A DNA stretch of 53,785 bases from Anaerolineae bacterium (GTDB taxonomy: Bacteria; Chloroflexota; Anaerolineae; UBA4142; SHND01), in the NCBI GenBank assembly GCA_022072245.1, contig JAJVIA010000008.1:22871-76655 (forward strand), given 5' to 3'. Below are positions 42,531-52,692 of the stretch, piece by piece (position 1 is the first letter of the stretch; every line of letters starts with the position of its first letter). Below the pieces are notes generated by a model. It ran no database searches. It saw only the letters and a program-made list of their open reading frames with translations, and had not been told where the DNA came from. A program made the translations under genes and the position numbers.

Positions 42531-44024
42531 TCATTTTTGCCGTTCATATCTCGCAGAAAACATTGTTTGCATAAAAGACTGTCGAAATATCCAAAGATAA
42601 TAGAGCGCGCCCAAGCCCAAGCTAGCCAAGAGTACAAAAACGGGGTACGCGTCGCCAAAAAATTTAACGAGCGCAATCGCCGCGGCAAAAAGTAGCGCCA
42701 TAGGACCACGCCGCGCCAATATATCCAAGACCGCGCGAGAAGGAACGCCCGCCAACCGCATCACCCAAATCAACATTCCGCCATACACAACCAAGCCCGA
42801 AATCGTAAAGAGCAGTAACGCCAGTACGACATTCTGATTCAAACCGCCCAGAATGAGCGACGCGACGCGGGAAACGAGTATTATGATGTTCACCAAGAGC
42901 GCGCGTCCTTGATATTCCAATGTCAAAAATAGAACGGTAAAGGGCGATGCGATGAACCAAATCAAAGTCCACAAGCCAAGAATTTGAACATAAAAACCCG
43001 CTTCCTCCCATGCTGGTCCCAGAACCACCAGAAATAGCTCGCGTCCAACCAGCGTAAGCAAAAGCGCCGGGATGAGCATCATTGTCACCAATCTGTCAAA
43101 GGTTGACACGATAACCGCAACCAGCGCGGCGGAATCCGCGCGCACTGCCGAAGCGCGTTGATAAAACACTTGGCTGATAGAAGCGCCAATCAACGCCATA
43201 GGCAGCTGAATCACCCGATTCGCCATCGCGTAATAGCCGACGACGCTCTGCGTGAAAAAGATGGACAACAAAAGCGCGGGCAACTGCCACGCCAAATTAT
43301 TGAGCAGCGCGCCCCAAGCATCCACCAATGGGAATTTGCGAAAGCGTTTGGCATTTTCCCACATGCGGCGCGGACGGATGACGCGGCGAAATAAACTATT
43401 TTGGTCGCGCCAGATTAGAATTCCCAGAGCGCTCGTCGCCATCGTCGTCCCCGCCGTCGCGCCCACAATCAAACCGCCGGCGGTTGTTTGTCCCGCGATG
43501 CCGGCGCCGAGCTGCAGCGCGCTCGATGTGGCGGACGCGGCGACCAACACCACCGACACGCGCCCAAACCGCTTGCGCCGGGTATTCCAATAATTCAACG
43601 CCTGAAACATACCGGCAAGCGCCAGCGCAATCGGCAGCAGCCAGAGATAATCTAAAAGCGCCGGCGCATTCAAAAACGCGACGAGTCTAGCGCCAGCCAC
43701 CGCCAACCCTATCGCGCTTGCTCCGGCAAAGACCAATGGCAAGCTCAACGCAATGCCAAAAACGTTCGCGGCTTGCTCATCACTCTCTGGCAACATGATT
43801 GCAAATTCGTATCGCAAACATGAAACCACCGCGCCGATGGCGACGAGCGAGGTAAAAAGACCCGCAGCGCCAAACGCGTCCGGCGGAAAAAGCCGCGCGA
43901 GAAGAGGCAAAGACAATACCGTAATGGCTTGCGCGCCGGTCGTCCCGCCCGCTAGCTTGAGGACATCGAGTCCAAAGCCGCCGCGCTTGCCGCCCAACCA
44001 ATTACGCGCACGCCGTAAAAACAT
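42531..44024 (-). CDS. Wzx-type repeat-unit flippase (polysaccharide biosynthesis protein)
   Basis: A 497-residue MOP-superfamily flippase with about twelve to fourteen helices. The N-terminal pattern LDVLKLAGGTTGAQAITVLSL with PLLARLFPPDAFGAAGLFTS is characteristic of the Wzx/RfbX group (Polysacc_synt_3). SVVGYYAMANRVIQLPMALI in the middle is also typical. It carries lipid-linked repeat units across the membrane. It stands 8 bp downstream of the UDP-sugar 2-epimerase gene and before a GT. This position links it to the aminosugar-acid-containing polymer of the right-hand block, separate from the MurJ-like flippase of the third block. Confidence 0.92.
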   Translation of the reverse strand: MFLRRARNWLGGKRGGFGLDVLKLAGGTTGAQAITVLSLPLLARLFPPDAFGAAGLFTSLVAIGAVVSCLRYEFAIMLPESDEQAANVFGIALSLPLVFAGASAIGLAVAGARLVAFLNAPALLDYLWLLPIALALAGMFQALNYWNTRRKRFGRVSVVLVAASATSSALQLGAGIAGQTTAGGLIVGATAGTTMATSALGILIWRDQNSLFRRVIRPRRMWENAKRFRKFPLVDAWGALLNNLAWQLPALLLSIFFTQSVVGYYAMANRVIQLPMALIGASISQVFYQRASAVRADSAALVAVIVSTFDRLVTMMLIPALLLTLVGRELFLVVLGPAWEEAGFYVQILGLWTLIWFIASPFTVLFLTLEYQGRALLVNIIILVSRVASLILGGLNQNVVLALLLFTISGLVVYGGMLIWVMRLAGVPSRAVLDILARRGPMALLFAAAIALVKFFGDAYPVFVLLASLGLGALYYLWIFRQSFMQTMFSARYERQK

Positions 44025-44031
44025 CCAAAAC

Positions 44032-45108
44032 CTACATTCGCTGCAGATTGGCTTCCAAGAGCGCTACACAGCGCGCCGCCGCGTGACCATCGCCAAACAC
44101 GGCTGGCGGCTGTCCCACCGGAGCAAATTGTTTTACCGCCCGCCAAATTTCTTGGGCGACAGGTTGTACCAGAACATTCCACCCCGCTTGAAGCGTTTCT
44201 ACCCATTCTGTCTCGGGGCGAATTGTCACGCAAGGCGTCGCAAAGAAAAATGCTTCTTTTTGAATACCGCCCGAATCAGTCAAAATCAAGCGCGCGTTTT
44301 GTTCCAGCGCCAACATATCCAAATATCCTACCGGTTCGATCATCAACACATTAGCGCTTGGAACGCGCGCGCCGAAATGTAATTCTTGGATTTTTTTCCG
44401 GGTCCGTGGATGAACCGGAAAAACAACCCTCTCATCCAATTTTTCCAGCGCAGTCAAGATATTTTCAAGATTGGTTGGCATATCCGTATTGTACGGGCGA
44501 TGAATGGTTGTCAACACAAAATTTTTAGGTTTCAAATCGAGTTCATGCAGAATCGTCGAACGCTGACGGGCGACCTCTGAAAATTGTCGAACGGCATCGT
44601 ACATCGTATCGCCGACCAGATGCACGCCGCGCGTGATTCCCTCTTTCGCCAAAAGGTCCACCGCATTTTGAGTGGGACAAAACAGCAAATCGGAACAATG
44701 ATCCGTCAAGACGCGGTTGCGTTCTTCGGGCATTTGTCTATTGAACGAACGCAAACCCGCTTCGACATGCGCGAGCGGAACTTGGGCGATGCGCGCCGCC
44801 AATGCGCCGGCTAGAGTAGAGTTGGTATCGCCATAAACGAGAACCCAATCGGGCTTGGCGTTTTGGATTACCGTCTCAAGCCGCGTCAACATTTCTCCAA
44901 TTTGCCAACCGGGTTGTCCCGACCCGACGCCCAAGTTCATATCTGGTTCGGGCAGCCCCATTTCACTAAAAAAAATTTGCGACATTCGCAAATCGTAATG
45001 TTGACCGGTATGCGCCAAAATTTCAGTATGCTTTTGCCGTAACGCCCAACTCACGGGCGCCGCTTTGATAAATTGCGGACGCGCGCCAACGATGGAAACG
45101 ACTTTCAA
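44032..45108 (-). CDS. wecB: Non-hydrolysing UDP-GlcNAc 2-epimerase family protein (WecB/WbpI-like)
   Basis: A 358-residue UDP-sugar 2-epimerase. The start KVVSIVGARPQFIKAAPV is the family signature. LVYGDTNSTLAGALAARI, HVEAGLRSFNR and the late LTDSGGIQKEAFFF complete the active-site pattern, including the acidic and serine residues that bind the UDP phosphates. Next to dehydrogenase, aminotransferase and acetyltransferase genes it most likely performs the last step of a WbpI-type pathway, turning UDP-GlcNAc3NAcA into UDP-ManNAc3NAcA, rather than simple UDP-ManNAc synthesis; both are possible. Translation starts at TTG (45106-45108), 13 bp after the aminotransferase stop. Confidence 0.9.
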   Translation of the reverse strand: MKVVSIVGARPQFIKAAPVSWALRQKHTEILAHTGQHYDLRMSQIFFSEMGLPEPDMNLGVGSGQPGWQIGEMLTRLETVIQNAKPDWVLVYGDTNSTLAGALAARIAQVPLAHVEAGLRSFNRQMPEERNRVLTDHCSDLLFCPTQNAVDLLAKEGITRGVHLVGDTMYDAVRQFSEVARQRSTILHELDLKPKNFVLTTIHRPYNTDMPTNLENILTALEKLDERVVFPVHPRTRKKIQELHFGARVPSANVLMIEPVGYLDMLALEQNARLILTDSGGIQKEAFFFATPCVTIRPETEWVETLQAGWNVLVQPVAQEIWRAVKQFAPVGQPPAVFGDGHAAARCVALLEANLQRM

Positions 45109-45121
45109 GTCTCGCTATCCT

Positions 45122-46225
45122 CTAACGCGCCTGATAAAAGTCGCCAATGCTTTGTGCAATTTCTTGTTGCTGCGACGCCGTCAATTCGGGATACATGGGC
45201 AAGGACAGCGCTTCCGCGCTTGCGCGCTCGCTGACCGGAAAACTTTTTTCTGGATAGCTGAGCGAAGCATACAATTCTTGGAGATGAATCGGTATGGGGT
45301 AATAAATCATCGAACCGATACCGCGCTTTTTCAGGTGCGCGACCAGCGCGTCGCGCTGGGGCGCGCGAATGGTGTACTGATGATACACATGCACGCACTC
45401 GGGCGCTTCAAAAGGTGTAACAACGCCCACATCCTTCAAAAGGCCGTTGTATTGCTGCGCCAATGTACGCCGCTTTTCATTCCAGCCCTCTAAATAATCC
45501 AACTTGACATTCAAAATTGCCGCTTGAAGCGAGTCGAGGCGGCTATTAAAGCCCAATATTTGAGCATGATACTTTTGCTTGCCGCCTTGACGGCGCAAAA
45601 TATCCACTTTTTCTGCCAGCGCGCTGTCGTTTGTCACAACCATGCCGCCGTCGCCATACGCGCCTAAATTTTTGGTGGGATAAAAACTCAAACAACCAAT
45701 GTGACCGAAACTCCCAACGCGTCTGCCGTGATAGCGCGCGCCAATGGCTTGGGCGCAATCCTCAATCACATAAAGCCCATGCGCGGCGGCAATTTCCAAA
45801 AGCGCGTCCATCGCGGCAGGATGACCGTACAGATGAACCGGCACAATCGCCTTGGTGCGCGGCGTGATAGCGGATGCAATCTGTTCCGGTTGGAGATTAA
45901 AAGTTTGCGGATCAATATCTACAAACACAGGCGTCGCGCCGCAATGCGAAATTGTATTGGCGGTTGCGATAAAGGTGAACGGCGTCGTAATGACTTGGTC
46001 TCCGGGTCCCACGCCAACCGCGGCGAGAGCGAGCCGCAGCGCATCCGTCCCCGAAGCCACGCCCACGCCAAATTTACATTCGCAAAATTCCGCAATTCTC
46101 TGTTCGAGCCGCCGAACTTCGGGCCCAAGAACAAATTCCGTACTATGCAAAACGTGTTTAATAGCCGCGTCAATATCCGCTTCTAACGTTTGATACTGCG
46201 CTTTCAAGTCGAGAACCGGTATCAC
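45122..46225 (-). CDS. DegT/DnrJ/EryC1-family sugar aminotransferase (WbpE-like)
   Basis: A 367-residue PLP-dependent aminotransferase that converts a nucleotide 3-keto sugar to the 3-amino sugar using glutamate. [19 protein letters not shown] is the cofactor-phosphate region. [13 protein letters not shown] holds the PLP-ring Asp. The Schiff-base lysine is Lys185 in [16 protein letters not shown]. The length and motif set match WbpE/WlbC. The GTG start overlaps the acetyltransferase stop by 4 bp (GTGA at 46222-46225), as expected for a dehydrogenase-acetyltransferase-aminotransferase cassette. It is the only aminotransferase in the window and could also serve the second cassette at 32-34 kb. 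Confidence 0.93.
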   Translation of the reverse strand: MIPVLDLKAQYQTLEADIDAAIKHVLHSTEFVLGPEVRRLEQRIAEFCECKFGVGVASGTDALRLALAAVGVGPGDQVITTPFTFIATANTISHCGATPVFVDIDPQTFNLQPEQIASAITPRTKAIVPVHLYGHPAAMDALLEIAAAHGLYVIEDCAQAIGARYHGRRVGSFGHIGCLSFYPTKNLGAYGDGGMVVTNDSALAEKVDILRRQGGKQKYHAQILGFNSRLDSLQAAILNVKLDYLEGWNEKRRTLAQQYNGLLKDVGVVTPFEAPECVHVYHQYTIRAPQRDALVAHLKKRGIGSMIYYPIPIHLQELYASLSYPEKSFPVSERASAEALSLPMYPELTASQQQEIAQSIGDFYQAR

Positions 46226-46854
46226 AAGTCTTTACCATTCTGCAAAGGCAAGGCGCGATCCTCGTCAAAATCCAAGCATCGCAACAACCCATCCTCCCCT
46301 TGCGTGTAACGCCATCCACTTTCAGGACAAATCATTACGCCCTCTTTGTCCGGATTCGGCAAACGATGACCGTGACGGCTCATCCATCCGACTTGGCGCG
46401 CGGGAACGCCCAAAACCAACGCATAGTCGGGGACATTCCGCGTAACGACGGCGCCCGCGCCGATAAAAGCATAACGTCCAATCGTCACGCCGCAAACGAT
46501 GGTTGCGTTTGCGCCAATCGTCGCGCCGCGCCGCACGCGCGTCGGTTCATAGAGCGAGTGTCGCACAATCTGCGAACGTGGATTTGAGACGTTTGTAAAA
46601 ACGCACGAAGGTCCGCAGAATACATCATCTTCTAATTCGACTCCGGCGTACACCGACACATTATTTTGGATTTTTACGTTATTGCCAATCCGCACATCAT
46701 TTGCGATAAAAACGTTTTGACCTAAATTACATCCTTCGCCAATGTGCGCGCCGCGCATGATATGACAAAAATGCCAAATCTTGGCGTCTCGACCAATCAC
46801 GCACGGCTCGTCAACAATCGCGGTAGGATGTACAAAATATTCTCGAGCTGCCAT
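46222..46854 (-). CDS. Left-handed beta-helix acetyltransferase (WbpD/WlbB-like)
   Basis: A 210-residue hexapeptide acyltransferase predicted to acetylate the 3-amino group of UDP-2-acetamido-3-amino-2,3-dideoxyglucuronate. Coils start at [19 protein letters not shown] and end [35 protein letters not shown] leads into a C-terminal tail of about 40 residues ([14 protein letters not shown]...) that aligns with the zinc ribbon of the 33961-34533 paralogue but has lost three of the four cysteines, a common form in this family. The ATG at 46852-46854 lies one base after the oxidoreductase stop. The frame's earlier ATG would start inside that gene. Confidence 0.9.
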   Translation of the reverse strand: MAAREYFVHPTAIVDEPCVIGRDAKIWHFCHIMRGAHIGEGCNLGQNVFIANDVRIGNNVKIQNNVSVYAGVELEDDVFCGPSCVFTNVSNPRSQIVRHSLYEPTRVRRGATIGANATIVCGVTIGRYAFIGAGAVVTRNVPDYALVLGVPARQVGWMSRHGHRLPNPDKEGVMICPESGWRYTQGEDGLLRCLDFDEDRALPLQNGKDL

Positions 46855-46855
46855 G

Positions 46856-47854
46856 TTATGCCTCAAGCGGTAAATTGACAGCCATTCCATTTGTGCCTAG
46901 CGAACGCTGCGCCGCTTCCAGCACTTTGAGCACGCGCAGCGCGCTGACGCCATCCGTCAATGGCGCGCGGCGCGTCGCAATGGCGGCGAGGAACGCTTCA
47001 CATTCGATACGCAAGGGTTCGTCGGCGTCAAAAGGCACCTGCTCGCCCGCGCCTTTGATTGGAATCGGCTGCCCTTGATGAATTTCCACGTGTTGGTCAA
47101 AGAGCGTGAGCTGTTTTGCCACGTCGTCAAAACTTGCCATTCTCTCGGAGCCAATGACCACCAGCCGTTGCTCTTTGAAGGGATGCAGCCATGAAACGTA
47201 AAGATGGGCGCGCACTCCATTGTCAAAAAGCAAATTGGTCACCGTCACATCCGCGATATTGGGTTGGATATAACTTCCGCCGCAAGCAATCACTTGAAAT
47301 GGCAAAGCTCCCATCAGGCGCAAAATCACCGCCACATCATGCGGCGCAAAGCTCCACAATATATTTTCTTCGCGTCGAATTTTGCCGAGACTCAGGCGAT
47401 TGGAATAAAGATATTGTATCTTGCCAAGTTGCCCCTGTTCCATCAACGTCCGCAATTTGCGGATGGCAGGATGATATTCAAGCACATGCCCAACCATGAG
47501 AATTCGAGAATTGGCTTGGGCGCGTTCGACGAGGCGAGAACCTTGAGCGTAGGTCAATGCCAATGGTTTTTCGACCATAACATCCTTGCCCGCTTCGAGC
47601 GCGCGACAAGTGATTTCATAATGCGTTTCAGCCGGCGTCGCTATGACCACGCCCGCCACATCGCTTGCGAGAACCTGATCCAAATCCGCGACAATTTGAG
47701 CTTGCGGCGCGAGGGTTTGGGCTAGCGCGCGAATGTTCGGGTCGGCATCGCAAACCATGCTCAAAGAGCCAAGCGCCTCAAAGTTACGCACAAGGTTCTT
47801 GCCCCAATAGCCGCTCCCAATGACTGCAATGCGAATGTTTTTGGTTTGGTCCAT
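46856..47854 (-). CDS. Gfo/Idh/MocA-family UDP-sugar acid 3-dehydrogenase (WbpB/WlbA-like)
   Basis: A 332-residue NAD-dependent oxidoreductase. The N-terminal Rossmann motif is [29 protein letters not shown] carries the EKP lysine. The second domain has [18 protein letters not shown] and [15 protein letters not shown], the conserved HD segment. By family and neighbours it oxidises C3 of UDP-GlcNAcA, the first step after UDP-GlcNAc 6-dehydrogenation (enzyme not in the window). It is followed one base later by the acetyltransferase, then the aminotransferase and the 2-epimerase, the same content as the wbpB-E-D-I/wlb cassettes. It begins 40 bp after nadE. Confidence 0.92.
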   Translation of the reverse strand: MDQTKNIRIAVIGSGYWGKNLVRNFEALGSLSMVCDADPNIRALAQTLAPQAQIVADLDQVLASDVAGVVIATPAETHYEITCRALEAGKDVMVEKPLALTYAQGSRLVERAQANSRILMVGHVLEYHPAIRKLRTLMEQGQLGKIQYLYSNRLSLGKIRREENILWSFAPHDVAVILRLMGALPFQVIACGGSYIQPNIADVTVTNLLFDNGVRAHLYVSWLHPFKEQRLVVIGSERMASFDDVAKQLTLFDQHVEIHQGQPIPIKGAGEQVPFDADEPLRIECEAFLAAIATRRAPLTDGVSALRVLKVLEAAQRSLGTNGMAVNLPLEA

Positions 47855-47894
47855 CTTGGTCTGCCTCTTTTAGCTAACGGCGCAATGCGCGCAA

Positions 47895-49841
47895 CTAGAT
47901 TTTTTCCAGCTGCTCCAACCACAACGCCGCGCTCGCGTCGCTTGGCATCCGCCAATCGCCGCGCGGCGAAAGCGCGACCGAACCGATTTTCGGGCCGTCG
48001 GGCATCGCGGAACGCTTGAATTGCTGCGAAAAAAAGCGTTTGTAAAATACGCGCAGCCATTTCAAAATGGTTGACGCGTCGTACTCAGCGCCGAACGCTT
48101 GCTGCGCGAGGAAAAAAATCTTGCGCGGCGCGAATTGATGGCGTACCATATAATACAAAAAGAAATCGTGTAAAACGTACGGCCCAATTGTTTCTTCGGT
48201 ATTTTGCGCTTGCGCGCCTTGGACATCGAGCGGCAAAAGTTCGGGCGTAATGGGCGTCGTCGCAATGTCGCGTAAAATTTTTGCAACATCACCGGAAAAT
48301 TCCGCGTCCGCCGCCCATTCCACCAAATAACGCACTAGCGTTTTTGGCACGCCCGCGTTCACATCATACATGGACATGTGGTCGCCATTGTACGTTGCCC
48401 AGCCCAGCGCAAGTTCCGACAAATCACCCGTGCCAATCACAATCCCATTGACTTGATTTGCAAGGTCCATCAAAATTTGCGTGCGTTCGCGCGCCTGCGC
48501 GTTTTCGTACGTCACATCGTGCAAATTTTCGTCGTGTCCAATATCGCGGAAATGCTGCCGCACGGCGTCGGTAATGGGAATCGTATGAAATGCGATGCCC
48601 AAATTTTGCGCCAGTTGCTCCGCGTTCGATTTCGTGCGCGCGGTGGTGCCAAAACCGGGCATTGAAATCGCATGAATTCCATTGTGGTCCAAACCCAAAA
48701 CATCGAACGCCTTGAGCGTGACCAACAACGCGAGCGTGGAATCCAAGCCGCCAGAAACGCCAAGCGTCACATTTTGGATGCCAATATGTTTCAACCGTTT
48801 TGCCAAACCCGTCGCTTGCAACGCGAAAATTTCGCGGCAGTGCAGCGCGCGGCGTTCGGGGTCGCTCGGCACAAAAGGCATTTGCAAAAGCGCGCGCTGT
48901 AAAACGTATGGCTGTGTTTCGCGCGGCGGCGGCAACTCGAATTCAATCGTCCGATATGTATGATGCGGCGCTTGCGTAGCGAAACTCGTATTCTTGGCGC
49001 GCTCGTTGGCAAGGCGTTCGACATCCATGTCCGCAAGCGCCATTTGCGTTTCAAACTGAAAACGCTTTGTGATTGCCAAAAGCGTTCCATTTTCCGCAAT
49101 CAAAGAATGACCCGCAAACACAACATCGGTTGTGGATTCGTTGGGACTCGCGCCCGCATACAAGTACGCGGCGAGACAACGCCCCGACTGATGCGTCACC
49201 AAATCAGTCCGATATTCCGATTTACCGAGCGTATCATCGCTCGCCGATGGATTCAGCAAAATCGTCGCGCCCGCCAATGCCTTGTCGCTGCTCGGCGCGT
49301 TGATTGCCCACAAATCCTCGCAGATTTCGATGCCCAACGTCAAACCCGCGACATTTGTCGCGCGAAACAATAAATCCGCGCCGAACGGCACGCGCGCGCC
49401 GTGGATTGTCACCGCGTCAAATCGCGCATAGCGCGCCGAGGCGAACCAACGCGCTTCGTAATACTCTTGCGTATTGGGCAAATAGGTTTTTGGCACAATG
49501 CCGACGACCGCGCCCCGATTCAAAAACGCCGCGCAATTATAAATTCTGCCATCCTGCAATAACGGCAACCCGACCACGCCGGCGGTGCCCAGCTCTGCCG
49601 TTGCGCGCGCCAGAGTATCCAACGCCGCGCGCGCGCGTTCCAAAAGCAGCGTTTGATAAAATAAATCGCCGCACGAATAACCGGTCACGCTCAATTCGGG
49701 AAACAGCGCGAGCGCCGCGCCCGCGTCCGCCGCCTGCCGCAGCGCTACAATGATTTCGTTGACATTAAAAGTCACGTCCGCGACGCGCAAGTTCGGACTC
49801 ACCGCCGCCGCGCGCACAAACCCAAATTCAAAGGGCTGCAT
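47895..49841 (-). CDS. nadE: Glutamine-dependent NAD(+) synthetase
   Basis: A 648-residue two-domain NAD synthetase that amidates deamido-NAD+ using glutamine. The N-terminal nitrilase-fold glutaminase has the Glu-Lys-Cys triad: Glu49 in [10 protein letters not shown], Lys118 in [18 protein letters not shown] and Cys174 in GIEICEDLW. The C-terminal synthetase has the pyrophosphatase loop [14 protein letters not shown] and later [20 protein letters not shown]. The length fits the long mycobacterial-type enzymes. The start ATG at 49839-49841 has a GGAG upstream. It is a housekeeping enzyme placed between an antiterminator gene plus terminator and a set of NAD-dependent sugar dehydrogenases, an unusual location. 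Confidence 0.95.
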   Translation of the reverse strand: MQPFEFGFVRAAAVSPNLRVADVTFNVNEIIVALRQAADAGAALALFPELSVTGYSCGDLFYQTLLLERARAALDTLARATAELGTAGVVGLPLLQDGRIYNCAAFLNRGAVVGIVPKTYLPNTQEYYEARWFASARYARFDAVTIHGARVPFGADLLFRATNVAGLTLGIEICEDLWAINAPSSDKALAGATILLNPSASDDTLGKSEYRTDLVTHQSGRCLAAYLYAGASPNESTTDVVFAGHSLIAENGTLLAITKRFQFETQMALADMDVERLANERAKNTSFATQAPHHTYRTIEFELPPPRETQPYVLQRALLQMPFVPSDPERRALHCREIFALQATGLAKRLKHIGIQNVTLGVSGGLDSTLALLVTLKAFDVLGLDHNGIHAISMPGFGTTARTKSNAEQLAQNLGIAFHTIPITDAVRQHFRDIGHDENLHDVTYENAQARERTQILMDLANQVNGIVIGTGDLSELALGWATYNGDHMSMYDVNAGVPKTLVRYLVEWAADAEFSGDVAKILRDIATTPITPELLPLDVQGAQAQNTEETIGPYVLHDFFLYYMVRHQFAPRKIFFLAQQAFGAEYDASTILKWLRVFYKRFFSQQFKRSAMPDGPKIGSVALSPRGDWRMPSDASAALWLEQLEKI

Positions 49842-49856
49842 CACATTTCGCTCCGC

Positions 49857-49906
49857 AAAATAAAAAATGACGGGCGCAAAATCCGGCAAGCGTTAGCGCC
49901 CGTCAT
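49857..49906 (-). terminator. Strong intrinsic terminator between the NusG-like gene and nadE
   Basis: On the minus strand an 11-bp perfect stem (49896-49906 pairing with 49867-49877), mostly G/C, closes an 18-base loop and is followed directly by TTTTTTATTTT (to about 49857). It lies 40 bp after the NusG-like stop and 16 bp before the nadE start. It would end basal transcripts, or act as the checkpoint read through by an antiterminated polymerase. Confidence 0.85.
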
Positions 49907-49945
49907 CTTTGGACCGCTGTTGTATGTCCAAAACCCGCGCTGCGT

Positions 49946-50482
49946 TCACGGACGCGCGTTTTTTTTCCGCACCAGCTGCGCGTCCAATTCTAATGGAATC
50001 AAACGCTCGACGCGTTTGCGTTCCAACCGATGTTCTTCCAGATAACGCAAAAAGACGCGCACCCGTTCATTGGGCGACAACGTACGGTCAAACACCGCAT
50101 CCACGCCCTGAAATGATTCGTCCAAAATTTCAACCGCGTCGCCCGCCCGAAGCGGTTTGCCCGCTTTATCCCATTGCTGCAACTGCGTCAATTGGTCGCG
50201 GATGCGCGCCACATCTTGGTCCGGCACAATCGCCGCTTCGCCGCCAAACCTCACAATACTTTGCAAACCCGGCGTATATACGATGCGTCCAATGCCCCAC
50301 GCCTGCAAGTCATAATGCACAAAAACATAACCGGGGAAAAAAGGTTTCTCGGTTGGACGGTCGCGACGCGGCTGCGCCACCGAAATCAGGGGCAGATACG
50401 TTTCATAGCCCAAATGGGCGAGATTCGTCGCCAACTGTCGTTCGGCGTGAACTTTGGTGTACAGCAAATACCATTGCAGCAT
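49946..50482 (-). CDS. NusG-paralogue transcription antiterminator (RfaH/UpxY/LoaP-like)
   Basis: A 178-residue NusG-family protein. The NGN domain begins WYLLYTKVHAERQLATNLAH and contains the hallmark KPFFPGYVFVHYDL (near residue 65). The C-terminal KOW-like domain begins LRAGDAVEILDESFQGVDAV and departs from the canonical NusG KOW motif, as is usual for specialised paralogues. Such proteins bind RNA polymerase at specific loci and prevent pausing and termination across long polysaccharide or antibiotic operons. This gene has its own extended -10 promoter and is the first gene upstream of a locus of some 45 kb. The true start is ATG 50480-50482, preceded by GGGGGG; the longer frame covers the promoter. 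Confidence 0.9.
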   Translation of the reverse strand: MLQWYLLYTKVHAERQLATNLAHLGYETYLPLISVAQPRRDRPTEKPFFPGYVFVHYDLQAWGIGRIVYTPGLQSIVRFGGEAAIVPDQDVARIRDQLTQLQQWDKAGKPLRAGDAVEILDESFQGVDAVFDRTLSPNERVRVFLRYLEEHRLERKRVERLIPLELDAQLVRKKNARP

Positions 50483-50528
50483 TTTATCCCCCCGCGCGCG
50501 TCGGACGGCGCGCGAAATTCGGCAAACG

Positions 50529-50556
50529 ATTATAACATACAGAAAAAAGTTGCCAA
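50529..50556 (-). promoter_or_regulatory. Extended -10 promoter for the NusG-like gene and probably the whole locus
   Basis: Minus-strand TTGGCA (50551-50556) is followed after 16 bases by the perfect consensus TATAAT (50529-50534), preceded by TGT, which gives an extended -10. Start of transcription would be near 50522, with a leader of about 40 bases. It lies right behind the transketolase terminator. It is the strongest minus-strand promoter seen in the window with the tkt one. Confidence 0.75.
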
Positions 50557-50582
50557 ACCGCACGGACTAGCATTAACCGCCA

Positions 50583-50613
50583 TAAAAAAAGCGCTCTGCG
50601 TTTGCAGAGCGCT
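50583..50613 (-). terminator. Strong intrinsic terminator of the transketolase gene
   Basis: Immediately after the transketolase stop, a perfect 10-bp stem (50604-50613 with 50590-50599) closes a four-base loop and is followed by a run of seven T on the minus strand (50583-50589). This isolates transketolase from the polysaccharide locus. Confidence 0.92.
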
Positions 50614-50617
50614 CAAG

Positions 50618-52681
50618 TTAAACCGCGCGTTGCAAAAGTTGTTTGGCGCGCGCCGCGACATGCTCGGCCGTGAAACCAAATTTTTCAAACAACACTTGGT
50701 ACGGCGCCGACGCGCCATACCGTTCGATGCCCAATATCGCGCCTTGCGCGCCGACGTATTTGTGCCATCCTTGCGGCACGCCCGCTTCCACCGCGAGCCG
50801 CGCGTGAACGGACGGCGGCAGAACGCTGTCGCGGTACGCTTGCGGCTGCGCCTCAAACAAATCCCAACTCGGCATGGAAACGACGCGCGCGTGGATGTTT
50901 TCCGCCGCCAATTTTTCGCGCGCCTGGACGAGCAAACTCACTTCCGAGCCGCTGGCAATTAAAATCAGGTCGGGCTGTCCGTTGGGCGCATCGGCAAGAA
51001 TGTATGCGCCGCGCCGCAATTCGGACGCGGGCGCAAATTGCGTGCGGTCGAGCGTCGGCAGATTTTGACGCGTCAAGACGAGCGCCGTCGGTTGATGCGT
51101 TTGTTGTATGGCGACGCGCCACGCTTCCGCCGTTTCATTCGCGTCGCACGGACGAATCAACGACAAATGCGGCAGCGCGCGCAGCGCGGCGAGCTGCTCA
51201 ATCGGTTGATGCGTGGGCCCATCTTCGCCCAACGCGATGCTGTCGTGGGTGAAAACAAAAATGACGTGCAGCCCCATCAACGCCGCGAGCCGAATCGCGG
51301 GCCGCATGTAATCCGAAAAAATAAAAAAGGTGGCGGTGAAAGGAATCAAACCGCCATGCGCGGCTATTCCATTCGCGGCGGAACCCATCGCATGTTCGCG
51401 TACGCCGAAATGAATGTTGCGTCCCGCAAAACTCCAACCACCGCCGACGGAACCCTGCGTATCGCCATGCTCAAGCGCCGCCGCTTGAAAATCGCCCATG
51501 CCTTTTAACGCGGTCATGGTCGAAGGGTCGAGGTCGGCGGAACCGCCGATGAGATTTGGGATATTTTTCGCGATGGCGTCAAGAACTTGGCCGCCCGCGA
51601 CGCGCGTCGAAATTCCTTTCGCGTCGGGTTTGAAAGTCGGAATGTCCGCATCCCACTTGTCCGGTATTGCGCCGCGCATAATCAATTCAAATTCGCGCGC
51701 GAGTTCGGGATACGCCGCCGCGTACGCGGAAAATTTTACATTCCATTCATTTTCCGCAAGCTGTCCTTGCTCCAACGCGGCGCGAAAATTTTCCAACGCC
51801 GCGCCCGGAATGAAAAACGCGGGCTCTTCGGGAAAACCCAAATTCTTTTTTGTCGCCTTGACTTCTTCCACGCCAAGCGGCGAACCGTGCGCTTCAAAAG
51901 TGTCCTGCTTGTGCGGCGAACCAAAACCGATATGCGTGCGGACGATAATCAGCGAGGGGCGCGTGGTTTCGGCTTGGGCGTTTTCGAGCGCGGCTTGCAG
52001 CGCGGGAAGGTCATTGCCGTCGGCGACGCGCTGCACATGCCAATCGTACGCTTCAAAGCGTTCGCCAATGTCTTCGGTAAAGGTGAGATTGGTGGTCCCC
52101 GCGAGCGAAATTTTATTGTCGTCGTACAGATAAATCAGTTTGCCGAGTTTGAGATGCCCGGCGAGCGACGCGGCTTCGGACGCGACGCCTTCCATCAAAT
52201 CGCCGTCGGTGACAAGCGCGTAGGTAAAATGATTGACGATTTCGTGCGCGGGACGATTGTAACGCGCGGCGAGATACGCTTCCGCAATCGCCATGCCGAC
52301 GCCATTCGCAAAACCCTGTCCGAGCGGGCCGGTGGTCACTTCGACGCCGGCGGTAAGCCCGCGTTCAGGATGGCCCGGCGTGAGCGAATCCCATTGACGA
52401 AATTGTTTCAGGTCGTCGAGCGTCAAGGGATACCCGGTGAGATGCAACAAGGCGTACAACAACATCGAACCGTGTCCGCCGGACAAAATGAAACGGTCGC
52501 GGTCGCACCATTGCGGATTCGCGGGATTGTGTTTTAACAATCGCGTCCATAATACATACGCCATCGGCGCCGCGCCGAGCGGCAAACCGGGATGTCCGCT
52601 ATTGGCGTTTTGAATGCCGTCAATCGCGAGCGCGCGCAGCGTATTGATCGAGAGCTGGTCGAGTTCAGAAAAGTTTGACAT
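50618..52681 (-). CDS. tkt: Transketolase
   Basis: A 687-residue thiamine-diphosphate enzyme of the pentose phosphate/Calvin pathways, moving two-carbon units from ketose to aldose phosphates. It spans the N-terminal ThDP domain ([20 protein letters not shown]; ThDP/Mg site [20 protein letters not shown] with [12 protein letters not shown]), the pyrimidine domain ([40 protein letters not shown]) and the C-terminal domain ([16 protein letters not shown]). The ATG at 52679-52681 has AAAGGA upstream; an extended frame to 52906 covers the promoter region. It is monocistronic, with its own TATAAT promoter and terminator, and divergent from the choline-kinase-like gene. Confidence 0.96.
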   Translation of the reverse strand: MSNFSELDQLSINTLRALAIDGIQNANSGHPGLPLGAAPMAYVLWTRLLKHNPANPQWCDRDRFILSGGHGSMLLYALLHLTGYPLTLDDLKQFRQWDSLTPGHPERGLTAGVEVTTGPLGQGFANGVGMAIAEAYLAARYNRPAHEIVNHFTYALVTDGDLMEGVASEAASLAGHLKLGKLIYLYDDNKISLAGTTNLTFTEDIGERFEAYDWHVQRVADGNDLPALQAALENAQAETTRPSLIIVRTHIGFGSPHKQDTFEAHGSPLGVEEVKATKKNLGFPEEPAFFIPGAALENFRAALEQGQLAENEWNVKFSAYAAAYPELAREFELIMRGAIPDKWDADIPTFKPDAKGISTRVAGGQVLDAIAKNIPNLIGGSADLDPSTMTALKGMGDFQAAALEHGDTQGSVGGGWSFAGRNIHFGVREHAMGSAANGIAAHGGLIPFTATFFIFSDYMRPAIRLAALMGLHVIFVFTHDSIALGEDGPTHQPIEQLAALRALPHLSLIRPCDANETAEAWRVAIQQTHQPTALVLTRQNLPTLDRTQFAPASELRRGAYILADAPNGQPDLILIASGSEVSLLVQAREKLAAENIHARVVSMPSWDLFEAQPQAYRDSVLPPSVHARLAVEAGVPQGWHKYVGAQGAILGIERYGASAPYQVLFEKFGFTAEHVAARAKQLLQRAV

Positions 52682-52692
52682 GGGAAAATCCT

